Part shown: positions 32,350 to 39,597 of the stretch, piece after piece
How positions within the stretch are numbered: the stretch's first letter is position 1
Layout of the letters: each line of letters starts with the position of its first letter
DNA from: Comamonadaceae bacterium
GTDB taxonomy: Bacteria > Pseudomonadota > Gammaproteobacteria > Burkholderiales > Burkholderiaceae_C
NCBI GenBank assembly: GCA_027485235.1
Contig: JAIXRJ010000049.1
Span: forward strand, 16,095 to 80,094
Direction of reading: 5' to 3'
DNA length: 64,000 bases
Made by a program: the position numbers and the translations under genes
Notes under the pieces: model-generated
Databases searched by the model: none
What the model saw: only the letters and a program-made list of their open reading frames with translations
Told to the model about the DNA's origin: nothing

Positions 32350-32652
32350 ATGATTCTTGAGATAGCCGACATACGCATCCAACCCGGCCAACAAGCGGCC
32401 TTCCAACAAGCCATTGAACGTGGCATCAGCACGGTGGCCAGCCAAGCCAAGGGCTTTCGCGGCGCCAAGGTGAACCACGGCATTGAAAATCCCGAACGCT
32501 ATGTGTTGCAAATTTTCTGGGACACGCTAGAGGACCACACCATTGGTTTTCGCGAATCGGAACTGTTCACCCAGTGGCGCGCGATTGTGGGGCCGTTCTT
32601 TGCGGCACCGCCGCAAGTGGAACATTTCGAACTCACCTACCAGTCAGTCTGA
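32350..32652 (+). CDS. Antibiotic biosynthesis monooxygenase (ABM) fold protein
   Basis: This 100-residue dimeric alpha/beta barrel-type protein reads ILEIADIRIQPGQQAAFQQAI, then GFRGAKVNHGIENPERYVLQIFWDTLEDHT and FRESELFTQWR, the standard ABM-domain layout. ABM proteins oxidise quinol-like or haem substrates, or act as small binding proteins. GGAGGG lies before the ATG, fixing the start. It stands alone, convergent with the MarR gene. Confidence 0.85.
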   Translation: MILEIADIRIQPGQQAAFQQAIERGISTVASQAKGFRGAKVNHGIENPERYVLQIFWDTLEDHTIGFRESELFTQWRAIVGPFFAAPPQVEHFELTYQSV

Positions 32653-32691
32653 CCCACGATCAATTCCAGTCAGGGAGGGCGTGAGAGTGCC

Positions 32692-33129
32692 TCAGGGGCT
32701 TTCGTGCCCCTGTACCAATTTGGCCAGTAAATCGACGAAGTGCGTTTGCTCCAAAGGGCTCAAGGGCGACAAAATGTGTGTCTGGACAGCGGCCACGGCA
32801 GCCTGCATGCCCTCCAAGGCCATCAGGCCCTGCGGCGTCACCACCAGCAACTTGCGTCGGCGGTCTGAAGGGTGTGATTGCCGGGCGACCCAGCCCTTGA
32901 CTTCCAGTCGCCCGATCACCGAGCCTGACGTTGCCGGATCGAAAGCCACCCGCTTGGCCAGCGTGATTTGGTCAATGTCTGGGGTGTCCCGGAGCGCATT
33001 CATGATGGCAAATTGAACCGGCGTGATGCCGAAGGCAGCCAGTTGCTCGGCAAAGATCGACACGGCGATCTGCTGCGCTCTGCGAATCAAATGGCCAGGC
33101 GCTGTGGCCACATCAAAACGCTTCGTCAT
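32692..33129 (-). CDS. MarR family transcriptional regulator
   Basis: This 145-residue winged-helix regulator has AFGITPVQFAIMNALRD, ITLAKRVAFDPATSGSVIGRLE as recognition helix region and the wing RQSHPSDRRRKLLVVT. Family members sense aromatic acids or CoA thioesters. The ATG at 33129 is chosen because the fold begins there. It is divergent from a fumarylpyruvate hydrolase-like gene, with an inverted repeat between them that is its likely operator. Confidence 0.9.
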   Translation of the reverse strand: MTKRFDVATAPGHLIRRAQQIAVSIFAEQLAAFGITPVQFAIMNALRDTPDIDQITLAKRVAFDPATSGSVIGRLEVKGWVARQSHPSDRRRKLLVVTPQGLMALEGMQAAVAAVQTHILSPLSPLEQTHFVDLLAKLVQGHESP

Positions 33130-33190
33130 GCCTTCGTCACTTCCATTCTTCAAGGGTTTGTACTGCCCCGTCTCTCGACGCCACCCCACT

Positions 33191-33210
33191 ATAGTAAGCG
33201 CACTTACGAA
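33191..33210. promoter_or_regulatory. Inverted repeat in the MarR-FAH intergenic region
   Basis: GTAAG (33194-33198) and CTTAC (33203-33207) are perfect arms around CGCA, within ATAGTAAG...CTTACGAA. Such TAGTAAGNNNNCTTAC sites are typical MarR operators. It lies about midway in the 127-bp divergent gap. Confidence 0.6.
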
Positions 33211-33256
33211 ATTCAGCAGACTTTGCCCAAACCTTTCGCACGACAAAAAGCACACC

Positions 33257-33955
33257 ATGAGTTTTGCATTTGAAGCCCCGCCTGTTGTGTCGCTGCCCAT
33301 CGTAGGCCGGACTGAACGCTTCCCTGTTCACCGCGTGTACTGTGTCGGTCGCAACTACGAAGAACACGCCAAAGAAATGGGCTTCACCGGCCGGGAACCC
33401 CCTTTTTTCTTCCTCAAACCCAATGACAGCCTGGTGGTGGTCAATGAAGGGCAAACGGGTGCCATGAACTACCCCAGCCTCACACAAAACCTGCACCATG
33501 AAATCGAGCTTGTTGTCGCCATCGGGGTGGGCGGACGCAATATCAAAGCTGAAGACGCCGCCAAGCACATTTACGGCTATGCCGTGGGTCTGGACATGAC
33601 GCGCCGCGACCTGCAGAACGAGATGAAAAAACAAGGCCGCCCTTGGTGCATTGGCAAAGCATTCGACGAATCGGGCCCCATCGGCCCCATCACGCCCAAA
33701 GACATGGCCGGTGACGTGAACAACGCCCAGATCAGCCTGCAAGTCAACGGCGTCGATCGGCAAAGCAGCACTGTGGCCAAACTGATCTGGAACATCGCGG
33801 AAACCATTGAGCACCTGTCGGCCGCGTGGGAACTTCAAGCCGGTGACCTGGTCTTCACAGGCACCCCTGAAGGGGTGGCGGCGGTGGTTCAAGGGGATCG
33901 CTTGGTAGGCCACGTCGCAGGTTTGGGCAGCTTGTCCATCGACATTCAGAAATGA
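33257..33955 (+). CDS. Fumarylacetoacetate hydrolase family protein (fumarylpyruvate hydrolase-like)
   Basis: This 232-residue enzyme has the family blocks VYCVGRNYEEHAKEMG, PPFFFLKPNDS, LHHEIELVVAIG (metal-binding Glu residues), YGYAVGLDMTRRDLQ and TGTPEGVAAV. It cleaves a C-C bond in dioxo-acids; the length and GRNY...EH start match the fumarylpyruvate hydrolases of gentisate or salicylate catabolism. No other ring-cleavage gene is near. It is divergent from the MarR regulator, which probably controls it. Confidence 0.87.
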   Translation: MSFAFEAPPVVSLPIVGRTERFPVHRVYCVGRNYEEHAKEMGFTGREPPFFFLKPNDSLVVVNEGQTGAMNYPSLTQNLHHEIELVVAIGVGGRNIKAEDAAKHIYGYAVGLDMTRRDLQNEMKKQGRPWCIGKAFDESGPIGPITPKDMAGDVNNAQISLQVNGVDRQSSTVAKLIWNIAETIEHLSAAWELQAGDLVFTGTPEGVAAVVQGDRLVGHVAGLGSLSIDIQK

Positions 33956-34019
33956 AAAAAAATGCATCAAACTCTGAGATCACGGTTTTTACTCGGAGAA
34001 ATTCCACACTAACTTGCAA

Positions 34020-34025
34020 TATAAT
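34020..34025 (+). promoter_or_regulatory. Candidate -10 box upstream of the TRAP receptor gene
   Basis: A perfect TATAAT is found here, in a relatively AT-rich stretch 128 bases before the ATG. No clear -35 element is visible at the ideal distance. Confidence 0.35.
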
Positions 34026-34092
34026 TCATGCAACACCCCTCTCGTGCTCAGATCTGTTAAAAAGATGACCGAGCATTGGGTAAACACCAATT

Positions 34093-34112
34093 AACCGACC
34101 AAGCGGTTGGTT
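34093..34112. promoter_or_regulatory. TetR-type operator candidate
   Basis: AACCGACC and GGTTGGTT form an inverted repeat with 7 of 8 pairs around AAGC. The ACCNACC...GGTNGGT pattern is typical of TetR-family operators, and it lies downstream of the TATAAT at 34020, where binding would block the TRAP operon. No tetR gene is in this neighbourhood. Confidence 0.45.
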
Positions 34113-34153
34113 TTATGATCATCCCGAAGTTAAACCTTGAAGGAGTTCCCGTC

Positions 34154-35185
34154 ATGAAAAAATTGCTGAAACAAACCGCCTTGGCCGCAGGCCTGATGGC
34201 CTCTGGTTTTGCTGTCCACGCCCAAACCATCACCCTGAAAGTGCACCACTTTCTGAGTGCACAAACCATTCAGCACACCACCATGCTGGGCGACTGGTGC
34301 AAAAACATTGCACGCGACTCCAGAGACCGCCTGAAGTGCGACATCTTCCCCTCCATGCAACTGGGCGGAACACCCGTGCAGTTGTATGAACAAGCCCGCG
34401 ATGGTGTGGTGGACGTGGCTTGGACTTTGCAAGCCTTCACCCCTAAATTGGCCAAACTCGAAGTGTTTGAATTGCCCTTCATGATGACCAATGCGGAAGC
34501 CACCAGCCGCGCCGCTTGGGACTACGCCCAGAAGTACGTCCAGGACGACTACAAAGACGTGAAGATGCTGGCCATCCATGTGCACGGCCCTGGCAACATT
34601 TACACCAAAAACAAAGCGGTGACCACCATGGCCGACCTCAGGGGTCTGAAAGTGCGCGCACCGACGCGCCAGGTGAACAAGATGGTGGCGATGATGGGCG
34701 CCACACCTGTGGCCATGCCTGTGCCCCAAGTACCAGAAGCCTTGTCCAAAGGCGTGATCGACGGTGCTGTGATTCCCTACGAAGTCGCGCCCAGCCTGAA
34801 GGTCAACGAGTTGACCAACTTCACCGCCGAAACTGACCGCAGCTACAACGCGCTGTACACCACCGTGTTCGTGCTGCCCATGAACAAGGCCAAATACGAT
34901 TCACTGCCGGCTGATTTGAAAGCGGTCATCGACAAAAACTCCGGCTCCGAACTGTCGGCTTTCATGGGCAAAACCCAAGCCGGCCACGATGTGCCAGGCA
35001 AGAAAGTGTTTGAAGCTTCGCCCAACCAGAAAATCAGCATCATCCCCAAGGCTGAACTGGAAAAATGGAAGAAAGCCACGGACTCACTGGACGATGCTTG
35101 GGTGGCCGAGATGACCAGCAAGGGCATGGACGGCAAAGGCATGCTCCAATCCGCCACAGACCTGATCAAGCAATACACCAAGTAA
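34154..35185 (+). CDS. TRAP transporter periplasmic receptor (DctP family)
   Basis: This 343-residue protein has a signal peptide ending AVHAQ and the DctP fold blocks: VHHFLSAQT at the start, SMQLGGTPVQLYEQARDGVVDVAW, LPFMM, and GLKVRAPTRQ with the ligand-binding Arg, then PVPQVPEALSKGVIDGAV. It captures an organic acid in the periplasm for the membrane subunits encoded next. AAGGAG precedes the ATG at 34154. A strong terminator separates it from the dctQ gene, which would give the receptor higher expression. The ligand is unknown. Confidence 0.92.
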   Translation: MKKLLKQTALAAGLMASGFAVHAQTITLKVHHFLSAQTIQHTTMLGDWCKNIARDSRDRLKCDIFPSMQLGGTPVQLYEQARDGVVDVAWTLQAFTPKLAKLEVFELPFMMTNAEATSRAAWDYAQKYVQDDYKDVKMLAIHVHGPGNIYTKNKAVTTMADLRGLKVRAPTRQVNKMVAMMGATPVAMPVPQVPEALSKGVIDGAVIPYEVAPSLKVNELTNFTAETDRSYNALYTTVFVLPMNKAKYDSLPADLKAVIDKNSGSELSAFMGKTQAGHDVPGKKVFEASPNQKISIIPKAELEKWKKATDSLDDAWVAEMTSKGMDGKGMLQSATDLIKQYTK

Positions 35186-35205
35186 TTGGCGCTTTGACCT
35201 CAGCC

Positions 35206-35234
35206 AAGAGCAGGGACTTCCCTGCTCTTTTTTT
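35206..35234 (+). terminator. Intrinsic terminator between the TRAP receptor and membrane genes
   Basis: AAGAGCAGGG and CCCTGCTCTT pair perfectly around ACTT and are followed by a run of seven T. It lies 20 bases after the receptor stop. Confidence 0.9.
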
Positions 35235-35308
35235 GAGACGAAACGGGTTTGCGTGTCACCCTCGCAAAATCCGATTGGATTTTTCACTTTTCGCTCGACG
35301 CGCACACC

Positions 35309-35797
35309 ATGATGTTTTCAAATCCCCTGGAGCGGCTCGCCCGGCTCTGCAGCATATTGGGAGGGCTGGTCATGACCGCCCTGATGCTGATGACCTGTTA
35401 CAGCCTGATCGGGCGCAACTTTTTTGACTCCGCCCTGTTGGGCGACTTTGAGCTGACAGGTGTTGGTGCTGGCGCTGCCATTGCCCTGTTCATGCCCTTG
35501 TGCCAGTTCAAGCGCGAAAACATCATCGTGGACTTTTTCACCGCCAAATGCAGTGAGGCCACCAACTTCCGACTCGACCGCATGGGCGATGGACTCATGA
35601 CACTGATTTTTGCTTTGCTGTCTTGGCGCTGTGGCCTTGCGGCCATCAACGCGAAAGAAACGATGGGGGCCTCCATGCTGCTGGGTTTCCCCGATTGGAT
35701 TGTGTTCACCAGCATGTGCATTCCTTTTGGCATCAGCGCCCTCATTGCCGCCATGCAAGCGCTCTCGTCCATGGACCACACAAAGGCTTCGACATGA
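35309..35797 (+). CDS. TRAP transporter small membrane subunit (DctQ family)
   Basis: This 162-residue protein has four hydrophobic helices and the DctQ features: YSLIGRNFFDSALLGDFELTGV and FMPLCQFKRENIIVDFFT. The ATG at 35309 follows no clear ribosome site, and an adjacent ATG at 35312 is equally possible. Its TGA overlaps the start of the large subunit by four bases. The two membrane subunits together form the Na+-driven permease. Confidence 0.88.
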   Translation: MMFSNPLERLARLCSILGGLVMTALMLMTCYSLIGRNFFDSALLGDFELTGVGAGAAIALFMPLCQFKRENIIVDFFTAKCSEATNFRLDRMGDGLMTLIFALLSWRCGLAAINAKETMGASMLLGFPDWIVFTSMCIPFGISALIAAMQALSSMDHTKAST

Positions 35798-37110
35798 CCC
35801 CCATCCAGTTGGCTTTGCTCATTTTCGGCATCATGCTGCTGCTCATGGTGGTGCGCGTGCCGATCGCGGGTGCCATGTTTCTGGCCGGTGCGGTGGGCTT
35901 CATCTTGCAGTCGGGCATCTCGCCTTTTCTCAATTTCCTGAACAACCTGGCCTTTGCCCGCTTGGCCAACTACGACCTGTCGGTGATCCCGCTGTTCATC
36001 TTGATGGGCAATTTCGCCACCCAAGGCGGTATCAGCAAAGCGCTGTTCCAGTTTGCAGCGGCCGTCATGGGCCGCTTCAAAGGCGGCTTGGCCATGGGTG
36101 CCGTGCTGGCTTGCGGCGCCTTTGGTGCCATCTGCGGCTCGTCAGTGGCCACGGCGGCCACCATCACCGGCGTGGCCTTGCCCGAGATGAAGCGCCACGG
36201 CTACTCGGGCCGCCTGTCCACCGGCACGCTGGCTGCGGGCGGCACACTGGGCATTTTGATCCCGCCTTCCGTGCCCTTGGTGATTTATGCGATTTTGACC
36301 GAGCAAAACATCGCCAAGCTGTTTGCCGCCGCCATGCTGCCGGGCCTGATCGCCATGGTCGGTTACATGATCGCCATTGCGATTTACGTGAGATTGGTGC
36401 CCGGCCAGGCCCCTGACCAGGAAGAGCGCGAAAGACTGACGTTTGAATCGCTCAAGGGCATTTTGCCGATTGCCGCCATCTTCATCATCGTGTTCGGCGG
36501 CATTTATGCGGGCTTCTTTACCCCCACCGAAGGGGCGGCTGTGGGCGCTGCGTCGACGTTTGTCGCGGCTTTGCTCAAGCGTGAATTGAACTGGGAGAAG
36601 TTTTTGCACTGCTTCCATGCCACCGCCTTGAGCAGCGCCATGATCTTCATGATTTTCATGGGGGCCGACGTCATGAACGCCTCGCTGGCCCGCACACAAG
36701 TGCCCGCTCAGCTGGCCGAAATGGTGGTCGGCATGAACCTGGCCCCGCTCTTGGTGGTCTCGGGCATCTTGCTGCTGTACGTGGTGCTGGGCGCGGTGAT
36801 GGACGAGCTGTCCATGCTGCTGCTCACCATTCCGATCTTTTTTCCCATCATCATGAAACTCGACTTCGGCATGACGCCCGAGTTCACCGCCATCTGGTTC
36901 GGCATCATGGTGCTGATGACGGTGGGCTTTGGCATGCTGGCACCGCCCGTGGGCCTGAACGTGTACGTGGTCAACGGCATGGCCAAAGACGTGCCGCTGA
37001 GCGAAAGCTACAAGGGCATCATGCCGTTTCTGATCAGCGACACCCTGCGCACTTTGTTGCTGCTGTTCTTCCCGGGCATCGCATTGTTCCTGATCCCTTA
37101 CCTGACCTGA
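35794..37110 (+). CDS. TRAP transporter large permease subunit (DctM family)
   Basis: This 438-residue protein has about twelve helices. Motifs include VRVPIAGAMFLAGAVG, PLFILMGNFA, GAICGSSVATAATITGVALPEM, AGGTLGILIPPSVPLVIYAI and, near the end, GMLAPPVGLNVYVVNG, all standard for the Na+-coupled TRAP transport domain. The start ATG overlaps the DctQ stop by four bases. A clear terminator follows. Confidence 0.93.
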   Translation: MTPIQLALLIFGIMLLLMVVRVPIAGAMFLAGAVGFILQSGISPFLNFLNNLAFARLANYDLSVIPLFILMGNFATQGGISKALFQFAAAVMGRFKGGLAMGAVLACGAFGAICGSSVATAATITGVALPEMKRHGYSGRLSTGTLAAGGTLGILIPPSVPLVIYAILTEQNIAKLFAAAMLPGLIAMVGYMIAIAIYVRLVPGQAPDQEERERLTFESLKGILPIAAIFIIVFGGIYAGFFTPTEGAAVGAASTFVAALLKRELNWEKFLHCFHATALSSAMIFMIFMGADVMNASLARTQVPAQLAEMVVGMNLAPLLVVSGILLLYVVLGAVMDELSMLLLTIPIFFPIIMKLDFGMTPEFTAIWFGIMVLMTVGFGMLAPPVGLNVYVVNGMAKDVPLSESYKGIMPFLISDTLRTLLLLFFPGIALFLIPYLT

Positions 37111-37146
37111 TCGGCTCTGACCTGATCGGGCCATGTCCCCAGCAAG

Positions 37147-37178
37147 ACCTCCAGGACCCACGACCCTGGAGGTTTTTT
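37147..37178 (+). terminator. Terminator after the TRAP operon
   Basis: CCTCCAGG and CCTGGAGG form an 8-bp stem with a 9-base loop, followed by TTTTTT. Confidence 0.9.
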
Positions 37179-37240
37179 CATGGCGGACTGGTTAGACTTG
37201 GCCCAACGCTTTTCCAGCCCCCACACTTCGAACCCACCTC

Positions 37241-37789
37241 ATGATGTTTGACCGCAACATTCGACACTGCCGGCAATGCGGCGCACCCGTGGCACGCCGT
37301 TTGCCGGATGACGGCGACACCCGCGAGCGCGCCATCTGCACCGCCTGTCACACGGTGCACTACGAAAACCCGCTCAACGTGGTCGGCACCGTGCCGCATT
37401 GGGGCGAGCAGGTGCTGCTGTGCAAACGCAACATCGAACCACGCAAAGGCAAATGGACCTTGCCTGCCGGCTTCATGGAACTGGGGGAAACCACATCCGA
37501 GGGTGCCGCGCGCGAAACCACCGAAGAAGCCGGTGCCCAATTCATCATGGAAGACCTGTTCACCGTGATGAGCGTGTCCCGCGTGGGCCAGGTGCACCTG
37601 TATTACCGCGCCCGCCTGACCAGCGACATCTTTGATCCCGGCCATGAAACCATGGAAGCGCGTTTATTTCATGAAGCAGACATTCCCTGGGAAGAACTGG
37701 CTTTCAGAACCGTCAAGGAAACACTGGAACACTATTTTGCCGACCGGCGTGCTGGCCATTTCAGCACCCACGCCTTCGACATTGCCTGA
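37241..37789 (+). CDS. Nudix hydrolase with N-terminal zinc ribbon
   Basis: This 182-residue protein has a zinc ribbon (Cys10, Cys13, Cys33, Cys36) and then the Nudix box GFMELGETTSEGAARETTEEAGA, with the REXXEE core. The order of domains resembles NudC-type and related ADP-sugar or dinucleotide pyrophosphatases, but the protein is shorter than NudC and lacks its N-terminal half. It hydrolyses a nucleoside diphosphate-linked compound that cannot be named. It is convergent with the acyl-CoA synthetase gene. Confidence 0.88.
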   Translation: MMFDRNIRHCRQCGAPVARRLPDDGDTRERAICTACHTVHYENPLNVVGTVPHWGEQVLLCKRNIEPRKGKWTLPAGFMELGETTSEGAARETTEEAGAQFIMEDLFTVMSVSRVGQVHLYYRARLTSDIFDPGHETMEARLFHEADIPWEELAFRTVKETLEHYFADRRAGHFSTHAFDIA

Positions 37790-37801
37790 ACGCTGCGTCA
37801 A

Positions 37802-39460
37802 TCAGAGGTCAATGGCTTGAGCCGACCCGGCCAGTTTGCGCAACTCGAACTTCTGAATCTTGCCCGTGCTGGTTTTCGGCAACTCGCCAAACACCACCGC
37901 ACGCGGCACCTTGAAACCCGCCAGATGCTGCTTGCAGTGCGCCACGATCTGCTCGGCCGTCACCTGGGCATCGGCTTTGAGCTCCACAAAGGCACAAGGC
38001 GTCTCACCCCAGCGCGCATCGGGCTTGGCCACCACGGCCGCCGCCAGCACCGCGGGGTGGCGGTAGAGCACGTCCTCCACCTCGATCGATGAGATGTTCT
38101 CGCCGCCCGAGATGATGATGTCTTTGCTGCGGTCCTTGATCTTGAAATAGCCGTCCGGGTACTGCACCGCCAGGTCGCCACTGTGGAACCAGCCACCCGC
38201 AAACGCCTCTTGTGTGGCCTTGGGGTTTTTCAAGTAACCCTTCATGGTGATGTTGCCCTTGAACATGATCTCGCCCATGGTCTCGCCGTCTTGCGGCACG
38301 GGCTGCATGGTTTCGGGGTTGAGCACGCGCACATCGCGTTGCAGGTGGTACCGCACGCCTTGGCGGGCGTTCAGCCGGGCCCGATCGCCAATGTCCAGCG
38401 CATCCCACTCGGGGTGCTTGGGGCACACAGTGGCGGGGCCATACACCTCGGTGAGGCCATACACATGGGTCAAGTCAAAACCCATTTGCTCCATGCCTTC
38501 GATCATCGATGCAGGTGGCGCAGCGCCCGCCACCATGGCCTTGATGCCGGCGGGCACGCCCACCTTCATGGCGGCCGGGGCGTTGACCAGCAGACCGTGC
38601 ACGATGGGCGCGCCGCAGTAATGCGTCACGCCGTGGTCGCGCATGGCGTCAAACATGGCCTGCGCGTCCACCTTGCGCAAACACACGTTCACGCCTGCAC
38701 GCGCCGCCACCGTCCACGGGAAACACCAACCGTTGCAATGGAACATGGGCAGCGTCCACAAATAGGCCGCATGCTTGGGCATGTCCCATTCCAGAATGTT
38801 CGAGATCGCATTGGTGGCTGCGCCCCGGTGGTGGTAGACCACGCCTTTGGGGTTGCCGGTGGTGCCGCTGGTGTAGTTCAGCGCAATCGCGTCCCACTCG
38901 TCACCGGGCAAGCTCCAGGCAAAGTCGGCGTCGCCACGGGCCACAAAAGCCTCGTACGTGACGCTTCCCAACGGCTCAGTGGCCCCGGTGTACAGCGCGT
39001 CCTCCACATCGATCACCAGCAAAGGCCGTGTGGATTGGCGCAGCGCCAAGGCCTTTTTCATCACCGCCGCAAACTCCGGGTCCACGATCACGGCCTTGGC
39101 CTCGCCGTGGTCCAGCATGAAGGCCACGGTCTCCGGGTCCAGTCGGGTGTTGATCGCGTTGAGCACCGCGCCCGCCATCGGGATGCCAAAGTGCGCCTCG
39201 ACCATGGGCGGCGTGTTGGGCAGCATCACCGCCACCGTGTCGTTCTTGCCAATGCCCGCCTGCGTGAGGGCGCTGGCCAGTTGGCGGCAGCGGCGGTAGG
39301 TGCCGGCCCAGTCCTGGCGCAAATCGCCATGCACGATGGCCAGGCGCTGGGGGTACACCTCGGCCGTGCGCTCGATGAAACTCAGCGGTGAGATGGGGGC
39401 ATGGTTGGCGGGGGTCTGAGGCAAATCCTGGTCGAAGATGCTGACTTTGGTTTGTGGCAT
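37802..39460 (-). CDS. Acyl-CoA synthetase (AMP-forming), medium-chain / DmdB-like
   Basis: This 552-residue ANL enzyme has YTSGTTGNPKGVVYHHRGA, YGLTEVYGPATVC, the hinge WFHSGDLAVQYPDGYFKIKDRSKDIIISGGENISSIEVE and the C-terminal lysine in KTSTGKIQKFELR. The length and the MFHCNGW block resemble the group with 3-methylmercaptopropionyl-CoA ligase DmdB and short- to medium-chain fatty acyl-CoA synthetases. It activates a free acid for beta-oxidation. It is a single gene, divergent from dnaG. Confidence 0.9.
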   Translation of the reverse strand: MPQTKVSIFDQDLPQTPANHAPISPLSFIERTAEVYPQRLAIVHGDLRQDWAGTYRRCRQLASALTQAGIGKNDTVAVMLPNTPPMVEAHFGIPMAGAVLNAINTRLDPETVAFMLDHGEAKAVIVDPEFAAVMKKALALRQSTRPLLVIDVEDALYTGATEPLGSVTYEAFVARGDADFAWSLPGDEWDAIALNYTSGTTGNPKGVVYHHRGAATNAISNILEWDMPKHAAYLWTLPMFHCNGWCFPWTVAARAGVNVCLRKVDAQAMFDAMRDHGVTHYCGAPIVHGLLVNAPAAMKVGVPAGIKAMVAGAAPPASMIEGMEQMGFDLTHVYGLTEVYGPATVCPKHPEWDALDIGDRARLNARQGVRYHLQRDVRVLNPETMQPVPQDGETMGEIMFKGNITMKGYLKNPKATQEAFAGGWFHSGDLAVQYPDGYFKIKDRSKDIIISGGENISSIEVEDVLYRHPAVLAAAVVAKPDARWGETPCAFVELKADAQVTAEQIVAHCKQHLAGFKVPRAVVFGELPKTSTGKIQKFELRKLAGSAQAIDL

Positions 39461-39597
39461 AGGTGTTCCATGAAGGCTGGCTGTCCAATGGCGAACAGTT
39501 TGCCTGACCCTGAGCTGAAATCCATGCTGGTTTGCCCCGAAACAAGTCTCTGGGCCTGCCGGGATGGTGGGTCCTAATCAGCGAAAATAGCTCTCTT

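Noticed and set aside
36142..37161. Minus-strand open frame of 339 codons
   Set aside because: It mirrors the TRAP permease gene; Gln, His and Arg excess reflects complements of hydrophobic codons.
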